Part shown: piece after piece, positions 47,715-58,857 of the stretch
Layout: every line of letters begins with the position of its first letter
Position numbering within the stretch: position 1 is the first letter of the stretch
Assembly: GCA_033807695.1 (NCBI GenBank)
Contig: CM066305.1
Span: 1,054,001 to 1,118,000, forward strand
From: Daedaleopsis sinensis
Lineage: Eukaryota; Basidiomycota; Agaricomycetes; Polyporales; Polyporaceae
DNA: 64,000 bases
Direction: 5' to 3'
The notes under the pieces: model-generated
The model's database searches: none
The model's input: only the letters and a program-made list of their open reading frames with translations
What the model was told of the DNA's origin: nothing
Translations under genes and position numbers: made by a program

Positions 47715-48464
47715 ATGCCCGCGCGCGCATACCACGGGGACGAAGCTAGCCCCCGCCTACCCCCCCAGATGCCCCTGGCGCGGACGCGCGAGAACGAGGA
47801 CAAGGATGCACTCACAAATACTCCCTCCCCCTTTTCGCCTCCCGCGCGAGCATGTCAAACCGTCGAGCTCCTGTGCGCGTGGACCGGAAGATCAGAAAGG
47901 AGTGGTTTCTACAAGGGTGACAAGTCGTGCATTTACCACTACGACGTCCTCTTCATGCCGGACGCGCCCATCAGCATCGGCGGACGAGTCGTAATTCGCC
48001 TCTTGACGAACGCGAGACTCCAGACGCGGCAGCTCCCCTCGAACGAGACACTGTACGACATCTACGACACGGGAATAGTCGGACGCATCGTCGACGTCAT
48101 CTCGACGAACAGCTCGGTACGCGTCCTCGCGGTGGAAAACGAGAACACAAAGTGCAACATCGGGGCAGCCCTAATTGCAACACCGTTGGTATTTGGTCTC
48201 AAAGCCCCGGTGGATCTACAGCGCATGCCATATCGGGAATGGACAATTAGGGCACCGCCACCGGGAAGGTGCTGCTCCGAAGCCGGCATGGCGAAAATTC
48301 TCCGAAGATATCGGACAGCCCCAGACGCGTGGACGGAGGAGGCGGCGGAAGAGAGATCGATGGGCAAGGGGACGCTGCTCGGCGCATATGAGATGAGAAG
48401 ACTCTTTGCTTTCAGAGAGGAGGGAGAGGGGGCGAAAGGCGAGCATACTATGCGGGGACACTGA
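47715..48464 (+). CDS. Orphan intronless protein, 249 residues
   Basis: A single open frame from ATG to TGA with a TATA box and pyrimidine-rich leader. The N-terminus is Pro-rich. The centre looks globular: GDKSCIYHYDVLFMPDAPISIGGRVVIRLL, then NETLYDIYDTGIVGRIVDVIS and VRVLAVENENTKCNIG, with strand-rich hydrophobic periodicity. The C-terminus is charged (WTEEAAEERSMGKG). No family is recognised. Codon use is GC-rich like the Gag-like gene about 0.9 kb downstream on the same strand, so both could belong to one element; that is inference. Confidence 0.5.
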   Translation: MPARAYHGDEASPRLPPQMPLARTRENEDKDALTNTPSPFSPPARACQTVELLCAWTGRSERSGFYKGDKSCIYHYDVLFMPDAPISIGGRVVIRLLTNARLQTRQLPSNETLYDIYDTGIVGRIVDVISTNSSVRVLAVENENTKCNIGAALIATPLVFGLKAPVDLQRMPYREWTIRAPPPGRCCSEAGMAKILRRYRTAPDAWTEEAAEERSMGKGTLLGAYEMRRLFAFREEGEGAKGEHTMRGH

Positions 48465-49342
48465 GGGACGGGAGCGCGCGCGAAAGGATTGGTGTAGGAG
48501 GCGGAAACAACCTCATGGAGAGTCGCTGGAGGGAGCACAGATGTCGTCGGCTTGATCAGATTCATTGCATGTAGCGAATGTGATGTAAGTCCTGGAACAG
48601 GTGCAGGACGTGGTCTGCACAGGCGACGCAGTCAAAGTTTAAAGAAGTTTTCGCGCAGACATGCCGAGTGCGGCAAGCAACGGCGTGGCAGACGCCCGGA
48701 GAGGCCTTCGATGGAAGCGCAAAGCAAAGCTGTCTTCGACATCAACGTGCATCCACTCTCAAACTTAACCTCCCCATCTACACTGCTGAACCACACGAAG
48801 AGTGAGTGAGCGAACAAGAGATCGTGGATGAGCGAAATGAAGAGCGAATATGTGGACACAGAAAATGGCGAGTGTGGCGAATGAGGTAAGAGACGTGCAT
48901 CTTGGCGAAGAAGCATCCCTCACCCCCCGCGAGAAGCTCTGAATGTCTGAAACTGCAGATGGAGAAGGAGGAGAGCAGGGCGAGGGTGAACTGACCCAGA
49001 GGAGACGTGAAGGAGAGAGGAGATATTCTGGTTAAAGGGAGAGGTCCCGCGACACCTCTTCCCCTCCTCCTCCAGTCTCTCGCCTCCTCCCCAGAAAACA
49101 CCGCAAACAAATAGATCACCCTGCCTCCGCTGCCTGCTGCCTGCTGTCGTTTGCCAATAGTCCCTACACCTGCAGCACCCAGGAGAATATGGACACAAAC
49201 CAGAATACGCAAGAGGAGATGAATTGTACGCTTGAATGATGTCTGGTGGAGATTCGCCGCCATTTACAATGTATGCGATGCCCCTTGTACAGGTGTCGAC
49301 CACCCGGCCGCGCAGGCGGCGGAAACGATCACGGCGGCGAAC
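48465..49342. other. Spacer upstream of the Gag-like gene
   Basis: About 880 bp. No gene is supported. A CT/GA-biased segment at 48940-49130 gives open frames on the minus strand by composition only. Confidence 0.45.
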
Positions 49343-51987
49343 ATGTCGGACACCCAAGGTAGCGGACCTGGGTGCGGAACACACGCGATGATGAGCCGTG
49401 ACGCAGACCACGACAAGCAGATCAAGAGCGCGATGAAGACGGGCACAAACGAAACGTCGGTAGTCGCAGCTGCGGCAATCGACGACTCTGCGTGGAACGG
49501 GGGCGACGGCCTGCCAAGGACCCCGGCGGGCAGAGACCGAGGCGCGGATGGAGCGGACGCGACCAATGGCGTGTCAGGAAGGGAAAACGTGTCGGTAGTG
49601 AGGACGGGGAGGATGAACGCGTACGAGGGAGGAAAGGCAGCCCTGGTAAGTCCACTGCCCGCACGCGATGCTACGAAGATATGTGACGCGGCAGACAGAC
49701 GCAGAGCGAGCTCGGCTCTCCCTTCAGGCCCCAGAAAAGGAGGAGAGAAGGCACGCCGCCGGGAGCAGACGAGGGCACAACCGCCTTGGTGCATACGAAC
49801 GTCTACGCCCCACGGAGAGGCCTCATGAACGACGGAGACGCCTCAAATGCCGTGATAGCCACCGAGGACCCGTGGAACACGATGCCTTTCGCCACGAACT
49901 GGAACACAGCAACGGGGCAGGATGCGCACGTCGCGCAGGGTGTCGTACAGGGCGTCGCCCCGCATGCCATGATGATGACCCCGATCATACAACACCGCGC
50001 GCGCGCCCTCTTCCAGTTCCAGCCGGGGTCGGAGACGATCAGGAACGTCGACGCACAGATCCGAGGAGGGACGATTGCCGTCGCAGGTCGCCAAGAACAT
50101 CCGAGTCAAGAAGCCAGTGCGCGCACCTCGCCAATGGTCTTCGGGAACGCGAGCAGCAGCACGCGTACAATCTTCCCGAATGCTCTTGCGAGCTCGACGA
50201 TGGGAGGCGCAGACCGCAGACTCGACACGTTGGCGGGCTCGGGAGGATGGGACGGCACGAACCCGAACATGGACGACCGACAGTGGGCAAACATACTGGG
50301 CGGCCTTGTAAACAGCGCGGGAGGCCTCAGCGGGATCCAGCAATGGATCGCGAACGTGAACGCAAACGCGAGCAGCAGCAACAACAACGGCGGGATCGGC
50401 GGGAGCAACGGAGGCGGAACTGACCGCTCGGCGCAGGCACAAGCGCAGAGGCACGTCTCGTTTGCGGACCAGCACCAGCCACAGCAGACGGCGAACGTGG
50501 ATGGACACGCGCACGACCATACGGTGCGACCGAGAATGCCAACGAGTGGTACCCCGAATCCGACGAAGAAGTTCGCGAGGGAACAAGCAATGGGCGATCA
50601 CTACTCCGGGGCCCTCTGGCCAGCTTTCGGCGCGTGCGTCTCGCAGACGCGGCAGGACGACATGCAAACGGACCACGAGGACGCACAGGACATCCTGATG
50701 AACAACGAGGACTGGGCGGGCATCATCAACGCGCAGCAGCAAATGATGAAGCCGGTGGAGGAAGCGGCGATGGCGCCCATGACTCTCAATTTCGACGGCG
50801 CTTTCGCCGGGAGTAGCGGTGGGAACGGTAGAGGGAGGAGCAACCAGGCTACCGCAAACATCCTCCCCATCTACTGCCCCCCACCGGGGGACATCATGAA
50901 GCGTATCGCTTCGGCCCCGCCGATCATGACGAAGAAGCCGGGGCGGAGCGCTTGGCCGACGATCTACGCAGACCACCCGAGTGCAAAGTTCCGCGGATAC
51001 CCGGCGGACGCGATGAAGAACGTCTACAAGAGGATGCTGAAGGAGAGGACAATTGTCGTCCACGTCTGGGGCCACCCGGTCGGGAGCGGCATGTCCGACG
51101 ACGTGACGAGTGCGCAAATCTACGAGACCATCGCGCGATTCCTCAACGTCGAAGAAGTCATATTCGGAGTATACAAACCCGACCCCACATGGGCCCAAGG
51201 CGCGACACGCGACGATGTAAATTTCCCTGCGGCTTGGATCGTCAGCAACTTCGACGGTGAAGAGATGCGGAAGCTCGCGAGGCAAGAAGTTTTCTCAACG
51301 CCTCGCATCACCTTCTTCTGCACATCTGTCAACCCATCGCGCCCCCTACACCTCCTCCGCATCTGCTTCCCGGGCGCCGGGCTAGACAGAATGGACGTCG
51401 TGCAGAGCGTCATCCAGATGTTCGTCTGCGCGGATGGATGGGTCATGACGAGGACGATGAAGCTCTTCTCGGACAGCGTCAAGAGGGGCAATGCTCCGAC
51501 GAAGCAAGACTACGAGAAGTACGAGACGTGGTGCAAGAACGTCAAGTGCATTCCCGCGCTCGCTGAGGGAGACATCGTCGTCACGATGTACTGCGACCCC
51601 CCGACGAACGACCTGCTGGAGTGGAGCACATGGGCCGAGGATATCCGCAGACTCACAATGCCGACGAGCGGCACGGAGATCACGGCGTACATCCTCCCCC
51701 TGATTCGCTGCGCGGGATGCCATGGCTCGGACCACATCGCCGCCGACTGCCCTTTCGGGAAGATCATAGGATGGAACGGTGCACGGATCGGCGGGGGCGG
51801 GCCCTCAGCGCGCGAGGACGAAGAAGAAGAACAGCTGAACGCGGTTCCCCCGCCCCCCATGCCGCGCACGGCGCACACGAACACCGGAAGGGGCGGAGGC
51901 CGCGGGAGGAGAGGCGGAAGTGGACAAGGGGGGCGCGGGGGCGGAAGGGGCGGCGGGCGAGGGAATGGACCTCAGAGGGGCTTCTGA
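49343..51987 (+). CDS. Gag-like/ORF1-type protein with zinc knuckle and RGG tail
   Basis: Two exons (49343-49645 and 49735-51987; intron GTAAG...CCCCAG) give 851 residues. The first 550 residues are polar and disordered (Asn/Gly/Ser/Gln-rich). A folded region follows from about PADAMKNVYKRMLKERTIVVHVWG through FLNVEEVIFGVYKP, WIVSNFDGEEMRKLA and RPLHLLRICFPG, with the strand-helix alternation of an RNA-binding domain. Then comes CAGCHGSDHIAADC, an exact CCHC knuckle (C-x2-C-x4-H-x4-C), and an RGG-rich C-terminus. This layout fits ORF1/Gag proteins of retroelements, especially LINEs. No reverse transcriptase, endonuclease or protease is encoded beside it within the window. It could be a domesticated Gag. 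Upstream start codons in frame are not ATG, so 49343 is chosen. Confidence 0.65.
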
Positions 51988-52438
51988 GCGAACGCGGCAT
52001 GTCGCCGCGAATGTGAGGACGGACAGAAGCGAGCGGGTGTGTGAGACGTGCAACGCAACCCACACCACCGCACACGCACGCGAGCGCATGCTCGTCTCGT
52101 CTCGCCCTCTCTTTTCGCCCGCTCCTGCTCGCCGACACGTAGTCCACAGATACCGCAACCAACGCGCTTTGTTTTCTTGGAATACACAATCTCTTGATAC
52201 CTTGTCCTGAACTCGGCTGAGCCGACGAAAGCAAACATGAGCCGGTGCGGGCACTGGATACTGAATAACGGAACATATAAGACAACTGGCTGGATAATAG
52301 TGCGCAAGCACGGAACCGGAGCGTGGCGAAGGGTAATACACTGCTAGAACAGGAACCTTCGACCACTGGCCTATCACGCACGAGTCTATTTAGACACCAG
52401 CATGCGTGCAACGAGCTGCACCTAGTGCAACTCACCCC
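51988..52438. other. Gap between Gag-like gene and KDZ element
   Basis: 450 bp without a gene. It would be the 3' untranslated or inter-ORF part of a retroelement if the Gag-like gene belongs to one. Confidence 0.45.
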
Positions 52439-52445
52439 CCCATAG
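52439..52445. repeat. Left target-site duplication of KDZ element
   Basis: CCCATAG directly precedes the left inverted repeat, and the same 7 bp directly follow the right one at 63728-63734. The bases beyond differ. Confidence 0.85.
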
Positions 52446-53436
52446 CACCTGTGGTCACCACTTATTTATATATATACAGACCAGTGGTCCATAGGTTATT
52501 GTTACCTTGGCCCACCCTATGTAGCAAGCCCAGAGGCCCTAGACACTATAACAGCTGTTTATAACTTGCTTAGACTATGTGACATGTCTCTAAGGCAGAT
52601 ATATATATGCAGGAGCACTTTGTATTCAGCCTCTTAGGTAGATAGATAATCTAGCAGGACATTGCAGTCGCCCTCCTAGGCACATATATTATCTAGTGGG
52701 ACATTGCAGTCGCCCTCCTAGGTAGATAGATAATATAGTAGACATTGCAGTCGCCCTCCTAGGCACATATATTATCTAGCAGGACATTGCAGTCGCCCTC
52801 CTAGGTAGATAGATAATATAGTAGACATTGCAGTCGCCCTCCTAGGCACATATATTATCTAGCAGGACATTGCAGTCGCCCTCCTAGGTAGATAGATAAT
52901 ATAGTAGACATTGCAGTCGCCCTCCTAGGCACATATATTATCTAGCAGGACATTGCAGTCGCCCTCCTAGGTAGATAGATAATATAGTAGACATTGCAGT
53001 CGCCCTCCTAGGCACATATATTATCTAGCAGGACATTGCAGTCGCCCTCCTAGGTAGATAGATAATATAGTAGACATTGCAGTCGCCCTCCTAGGCACAT
53101 ATATTATCTAGCAGGACATTGCAGTCGACCCCCTGGGCACATATATTATCTAGTGGGACGTTGCAGTCGACCCCCTGGGTAGATAGATAATATAGTAGAC
53201 ATTGCAGTCGCCCTCCTAGGTAGATAGATAATCAGGTGGGACATTGCAGTCGACCCCCTGGGCACATATATTATCTAGTGGGACATTGCAGTCGACCCCC
53301 TGGGTAGATAGATAAATCTGCCAGGACGTTGTAGTCAACGTCGGAGGCACAACTACAACCTCCTACTCCTTTCGGACAATATATACTCAACACCCACGTC
53401 ATCGGCCGGATCGGGCCATCCTCACTTCGGAGCACA
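52446..53436. repeat. Left terminal inverted repeat, 991 bp
   Basis: It matches the reverse complement of 63027-63727 from the outer CACCTGTGGTCACC to the inner CACTTCGGAGCACA. The outer 190 bp and inner 120 bp match throughout by eye. The length difference of 290 bp lies in the internal tandem array. Confidence 0.9.
52661..53318. repeat. Alternating 41/42-bp tandem array, 16 units
   Basis: Units begin TTGCAGTCGCCCTCCTAGG and alternate between a CACATATATTATCTAGCAGGACA ending and a TAGATAGATAATATAGTAGACA ending, giving an 83-bp higher-order period. The inner units vary to GACCCCCTGGG. Sixteen TTGCAGTCG starts can be counted. Such subterminal arrays usually bind transposase. Confidence 0.88.
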
Positions 53437-53644
53437 CAAAGACTTCCATCATGGAAGATAAACACCCATTAGTCCTGTATTTCAAGGATAATGTAACTAC
53501 TGTAAATGAACTACTATGTCCCTGAGAGTGATTGACGAGCATGGTATGTAATCTATGGACTGAGCAGCTGAACAGCTTCTAAGCAAGGTGCACGAGAGTG
53601 GAGCAAGATGGTCATGTGTATATACGTGAAGATAGCGTAAAGAT

Positions 53645-56360
53645 CTATCGCCGGCGTCGGCGCTTGATAGGGACAGGAGGAGGGGCAGATCCAGGGAGCG
53701 ATCGCTTCCCATTGCAAAGGACGAGAACCTTCAGCACCCACAACAGCTCAGCGAGGACCGTGGGCTTGTCCGGGTCCTCGCTCGGCATCTCTCGTAACCA
53801 CCAAGCGACCGACATCATGGGAATAAACATACCGTTTGGTCCACCCACCCGCAGCGTATCCCACCCTTCAAGCTTCGCAGCGTCGCCCGGACGCGGGTCT
53901 AACGGCATTGGCCATTCGCCACTGCGCCTCCACTCCGGCTGCATGAGAGTCCACCACCGTTTCCAGGACTTCGCGTACGCCGGAAGCTTGATCGTCGGGA
54001 GCTTCGTGGCTTCGAACTTCCTGCCCCGCCCAATCCACCAACCAATAGCGTCTGGTCGAGAATCGGTCGCTAGACGTCCCTAGTATACACAAACAAGTGT
54101 GAGATTAATGATTGTACCCCGGAGTCTAGCTAGCCAGATGTGACGTACCTTGCTGTCGGCTCCCATCAGCTTCTCGAACCCCAGCCATACCTCTACGGTC
54201 TCCTGCCAGACGACGTCGTCGCTGGACTCCAGCAGATAGGTAAGTGCTGTATTTACCCACTCCGGAGTGTTGGCTTCGGAAGGCGAGTCTTGAGTGATCG
54301 GCGACGATGATGACGAGCCAGACGGGGGCGAGGCATTCGTGCTGCCACCAGGCGGTGAGTCGTCGGCGCTGCCCCCAGGCGGCGAGGCGTTCGTGCTGGC
54401 ATCAGGCGGCGAAGCGTTTGTGCTGGCATCAGGCGGCTGGGGAGAGGTAGAGGGGTTTGAGGCAGGGGGTGTCGCGGCGTTGATGGTGGTCTCCGTGAGA
54501 GTGTGAGAGCCTGAGGCGCTCGGAGAGTCGTCGGACGTATCCCTGTCCGTGTTGGGACGGCTGCGCGTCTTCTTCCCCCCTCCGAATTTGAGGTTCTTCT
54601 TGAGCTCGGCCAAAATGGCTTGGTTCCTAGCGATTGTCTTCTGCCTTTCTGCCTCAAAGTTTAGCGAGCGCTGACGCTTCTGCATCTCGGTCTCTCTTAG
54701 CTCGTCCTCACTCAACTCTGCCATCTCCGAGTCCTGGTGCGTAGTCGCTGGCTGTGCGTTGGCCGGAGCGGACGAGCTCGCGGGCAGCGCAGCCGCATCA
54801 GTCGGCGCGGGCGCGTCGGTCGGTGCAGGCGTGTTGGTCGTTGCGGGGAGTGAGGACACGGGAGCGGGAGTAGGCATGGGAGCGGGCGCGTTCGTCGGAG
54901 CAGCGGGCGCGTTCGTCGTGGCAGCGGGCTCGTTCGTCAGAGCAGGGGCAGCGGGCGCGTTCGTTGGGGCAGGGGCAGCGGACGCGTTCGTCGGGGCAGC
55001 GGGCTCGTTTGTCGGAGTAGGGGCAGAAGGCGCGTTCGTCGGGGCAGGGGCAGCGGGCGCGTTCGTTGGGGCAGGGGCAGCGGGCGCGTTCGTTGGGGCA
55101 GGGGCAGCGGGCGCGTTCGTCGGGGCAGCGGGCTCGTTCGTCATGGTGGGCGGCGCAGAAGGAGTGGGCGCGTCCGAAGGGGCAGGTGCGCTCGTTGCGG
55201 GAGGCGCATTCCTTGAGATAGCCCGAGGGGCAGGTGGCGCAGAACGCGCAGCCCCGCGCTTGCTTGAGGCACCGGCGCGCCCCGCAGGCGGCTCCGAGCT
55301 CGCAGATCCAGATGGGTTCCGATCTTGCTCTTCCGCAAGAGGAGCTACAAAGCTGGTGAGTAATGCGCGGCAGTTAGGGATATGTTGCAGACTTACCGAA
55401 ACATTTAGGCATGAACTCGTTGAATGAGTTCGAGATCTCTTCAAAGAGTGGGTCGTGTTCCTCCCAGGACTCTTTCTTGCCGTGGGTCTCCCCATGGTGC
55501 ACGCTGATATAGCTCACGGTTAGTCTGACATACAGCGGAGCCGCAATGGCGTACTCACACCACGGACTCGTAGCGGTTCAATGCCGGGTTGTACCCGCCT
55601 AGAAAGACGGTACCCACCCAGCCTGTCTGCTTCTCAATCTCTGCCAGCGCCACCGACATCGTCTTCGGCAGTTTACGAATTGCCCTAGAGAACAGTGAGC
55701 CATGGCGACTAACAAATTTGCATAGACTTACGCAGTTGTCTGGTCAATATTGGGCGCCGGTTTCTTCTCGCCCTCCTCTCGTAACTTCTGGACCTGAGCC
55801 TTGACCTCGTCTGACTCGTCAGCGAGAAGCTCCTTCGCCATGTCTGCTTGGAACTTGATGTACGCGATCGGCGCCTCGGCGAGGTCCGGACGATTCGCCT
55901 TGTAGTCTTCATACCGCGCCTTGATGACCGACACGACTTCGTCCTTCTTGAGCTTCAGATAGGCTTGGAAGTCGTGCAGCTTGCCGGAACGTTTCGGCGT
56001 GATTTGCAAAATCGCTTCGGGACCCGAATTGCCTGACGTCTCCCGCGTGGCATTGTAATAGTAAAAGTACAGACGCTATAAGTAATGATGAGGTCAATTC
56101 ACAATGCGGAGTGCTGCGGGTTATTTACGCACCTTCTTCTGGACGATCCTCTTCGCCTCCTCGGCGAGCTTGACGGTTCCACCGGCGGCTTCTATCTCAG
56201 CTTGAGTGGGGGGATCGAGAGGCCATTGCTCCAAGAATAAATTGAGGGTATTTTCATGGAATAGCTTCGCGTCGCGGGTGTACTGGACCTCGATAAAGTC
56301 GGCGATACGTGGCTTGAGCCACGCATCCTGTGCGCGAGTGACCCATTTGTTGCGGCCCAT
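53645..56360 (-). CDS. KDZ-element cargo protein of unknown function
   Basis: About seven exons, all joining in frame. The N-terminus (MGRNKWVTRAQDAWLKPRIADF, then EVQYTRDAKLFHENTLNLFLEQWPL) is a helical, tryptophan-bearing region recalling Myb/SANT-like DNA-binding N-termini. VRKRLYFYYYN, an ADESDEVKAQVQKLREEGEK helix and VALAEIEKQTGWVGTVFLGGYNP with VVVSVHHGETHGK follow. A long Ala/Pro/Thr-Asn repeat (TNAPAAPAP) and a Lys/Arg helix lead to a C-terminal globular part: VWLGFEKLMGADSKGRL, PDAIGWWIGRGR, SWKRWWTLMQPEWR, MMSVAWWLREMPSED and a poly-Arg end. No known catalytic motif. It is not a TET/JBP oxygenase. The start at 56360 is preferred; an in-frame ATG at 56432 adds 24 residues. It may be a DNA-binding helper of the transposon. 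Confidence 0.65.
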
Positions 56361-56576
56361 GGGGTGAGATGAGGGGAGACGGTGGAAAAGCGGAGGAAAG
56401 GCGCGTGAGAAAAGAGCGGCGAAGGCAGACATCGCTTAAGTCGATAACCAACCTCGTGCCAGGATATACTTAAACCTTTTCGCCTTCTTGCCTCCCTCCT
56501 TAATCTGTTTCCCCTGCACCCATCTCTCTATCCCCCTCTACTTGCTAGTTCACTCGCCCCAGCCCACTCCCTCGGT
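56361..56576. promoter_or_regulatory. Divergent promoter of the two cargo genes
   Basis: 216 bp between start codons of the two divergent cargo genes. It contains an AT-rich GATATACTTAAACC segment near 56462 and a CT-rich tract that leads into the plus-strand gene. Confidence 0.4.
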
Positions 56577-57628
56577 ATGCACAACTACTACGGTGAGTAT
56601 CGGTGCTCGCTCTGTACGCGCGAGTCTGACCCTCCAGCAGATACACAGCCCCTTCAGGACCAGGCTTATGAAGGAGGGGATGAAGATGACATGGCCATCG
56701 GGTCCGACAGCTTCACGGACGCCCTTTCCGAGCGACTCTCCTTGCTGGCCGTCTCTGCCCCTCAGTCTCGTCCCCGCACTCCGCCGACGACCTACAGCCA
56801 CGGTCGCGAGGTGACTTCCCCGACTTCCCCTCGTCAGACCCGCTCTGCATTTGCGAGCCCTACTTCAGTGCACCCTCGCAGCCAACTGTCCTCCACTCGG
56901 GGGACGATGACCGACTCGGCGCGCACGCGCACACCCGCCTTCAACTTGAATATCAATGTGAATGTCCGTCACCGCCACAGCTCGACCTCGCGCACCTCGT
57001 CGGCGTACAGCCACACCCCGTCTGAGTACTCCGTCGGGCTCATTCATAGCCCTATGCAGGATGGGCTGGCCACTCCGCGCCACAGCATCGACGAGGAGGT
57101 TAGTGGGGCGCCTACCATCGCCCAGCGGCAAAACTCGCTTCCCTTCCCTCCTCCTGGTATTCCCACTCGGGGCTACGCTCCCGCGATCCGGGTCCACGTC
57201 CCCACCCCGATCAGGATCCCCTCTGTCGCTCCAATTCCGATTCCGGCTCCTGCCGCCCCCGTCGCCGCCGCTCCCGCCCCCGCCGCTCCCGCCCCCGCCG
57301 CTCCCGCCGCTCCCGTCGACCCCGCCGTTCGCATCGCAAACAACGAGCACATCGAGCCCTATGACCGCGCGCATTACGACAAGTGGTATGCTGTAGTTGC
57401 TGGGACTCGCATTGGTGTGTTCAAGCGATGGTAAGCATGCCTTCAAGTTCTCAACATTGAGCCATAGTACTGACATCGACAACTGCTAGGGAGGAAACAT
57501 CTCGGTATGTGATTGGTGTTCCATACTCTCGATACAAGGGACACCGCACATACAATGGTGCTCTCGACTACTACACCGCCGAGAAGGCCGCCGACCGCGT
57601 CGAGGTGCTTGATGGACCGAACATGTAG
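56577..57628 (+). CDS. KDZ-element cargo: RNase H1-type hybrid-binding domain protein
   Basis: Two exons (56577-57430 and 57490-57628), about 330 residues. The first 270 residues are disordered and Ser/Pro/Ala-rich, with a CSLC pair near the start. The C-terminus forms, across the intron, KWYAVVAGTRIGVFKRWEE then VIGVPYSRYKGHRTYNGA and a YYTAEKAADR helix. This matches the N-terminal domain of RNase H1 and caulimovirus P6 (YAVxxGxxxGVFxxW, then F/YxxxxYKxF/H), which binds RNA:DNA hybrids or double-stranded RNA. No RNase H catalytic domain is present. It may bind nucleic acid for the transposon or protect it from silencing, but this is inference. Confidence 0.75.
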
Positions 57629-58857
57629 AGATCCAGGAGGATCCAGGTGAACCGTCGGCTCGGTTTGTTCTGGTTTCTTGTACTAGTGCCTGTGTGCTGT
57701 GCTGTGCCCGGTGCTGTGTCTGCTCGAATGTCGCTTGTCGTTTTGTCGTCGCATCAATGTACTCATGCCGCTATCGAATCAAATTGAAATGTCACACGTT
57801 CTGCTACGTTCTGATGCGAGAGACGCCGTAATTGACGATGTTCGATAGTACCTCCGAGTCAGGCTGCGATACATTACGGTACACTTTAATTCACCAGTTA
57901 CTCATATCATGCGTAGACGACGTATTCACAATCCAATGAGCAGTGAACAAGGACTAGTCACTGGCAGTACTAATGGAAGTGCGACCAGTATGCAGGTGGG
58001 AGTGCAGGTAAATACATGTCGTGTAGTGCGGTCGACTAGATCGGTACCGGAGTTCATGCGAAAGCCTGAGGTGAGTAGTAATATGCTCGGTAAACCAGAA
58101 CTCACATTATCCTAGTCCAATAATACAGCAGAACAAAACTGCATAGTGCATAGTAGACTCGAACTTGTGAGTTAGATCGAAGAGTATGATGTACCTATTG
58201 ACTACAAGTTAACAGGACAGGGGTCGGCAGTGTGCAAGTACTGCCATGAAGCCGCACAGTATACTAGCATCGACTCTACTGAAGCTGTTTCTAGGGAGTG
58301 CGGTAAGGAATTCGCTCCGAGGGCGCCCTGACATGAATAAGTCTATGCTGCATATACTAGGTATTACAGTGCAATGAACTAGGAGATCGTCGTGACTCGG
58401 AGTGTTCTGTACTACAGGAGATCGTAGTAGGGAAAGTTGAACCCAGGCTGTGTTATAGAATATTAATTCGAACAGGAAGAAGGTGTACGTACAATTGCAA
58501 TACAAAGTGTTATTAGAGTGACGTTCAAGTGGGTAGTACGGAGATAATAACAAAGTTCCCATAGTAATAACAAAATTGAACGCGGTCGTACGAACACCGT
58601 ACAAAGTGTTTGTACACCCATAACAATGGGCACTTTGTACACAGTCGTACGAGCTCAATACAAACCTTTATGAAACCCGTAACAATGGGTTGTAGTACGG
58701 GCCATAATAAAACACTCATTGTGATCACTAGTAAACATTCCCACGTGCAGTCGTGCGTGCTGCGGTCTACCACTCTCCCACCACACCTCCTCCTCCCACG
58801 TCCTGCGTGCTCCGACCACCACCCACACTATCCATCCTCTCCCCAACGACACAGACT
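57629..58857. other. Non-coding spacer inside the KDZ element
   Basis: About 1.2 kb, AT-richer than its surroundings. Several related short motifs occur near 58500-58720 (ACAAAGTGTT, CCCATAACAATGGG, CCCGTAACAATGGG, each with an imperfect dyad). No gene is supported. It ends in the CT-rich leader of the transposase gene. Confidence 0.5.

Noticed and set aside
49843..51285. 480-codon minus-strand frame
   Set aside because: Antisense shadow of the Gag-like gene; Arg/Val/His-rich with no domain.
51988..52438. Reverse transcriptase following the Gag-like gene
   Set aside because: No YxDD box or endonuclease motifs in any frame up to the transposon edge.
52661..53318. Regular repeats that resemble a CRISPR array
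   Set aside because: The whole 41/42-bp unit repeats, with no unique spacers; it lies within transposon inverted repeats in a eukaryotic genome.
53271..53465. Open frame with the same protein as 62965-63192
   Set aside because: Both are the same stretch of the inverted repeat read from each end; there is no codon bias or start context.
54759..55427. 222-codon plus-strand frame of Gly-Ala-Phe-Val repeats
   Set aside because: Reverse reading of the TNAPAAP repeat in the cargo gene.
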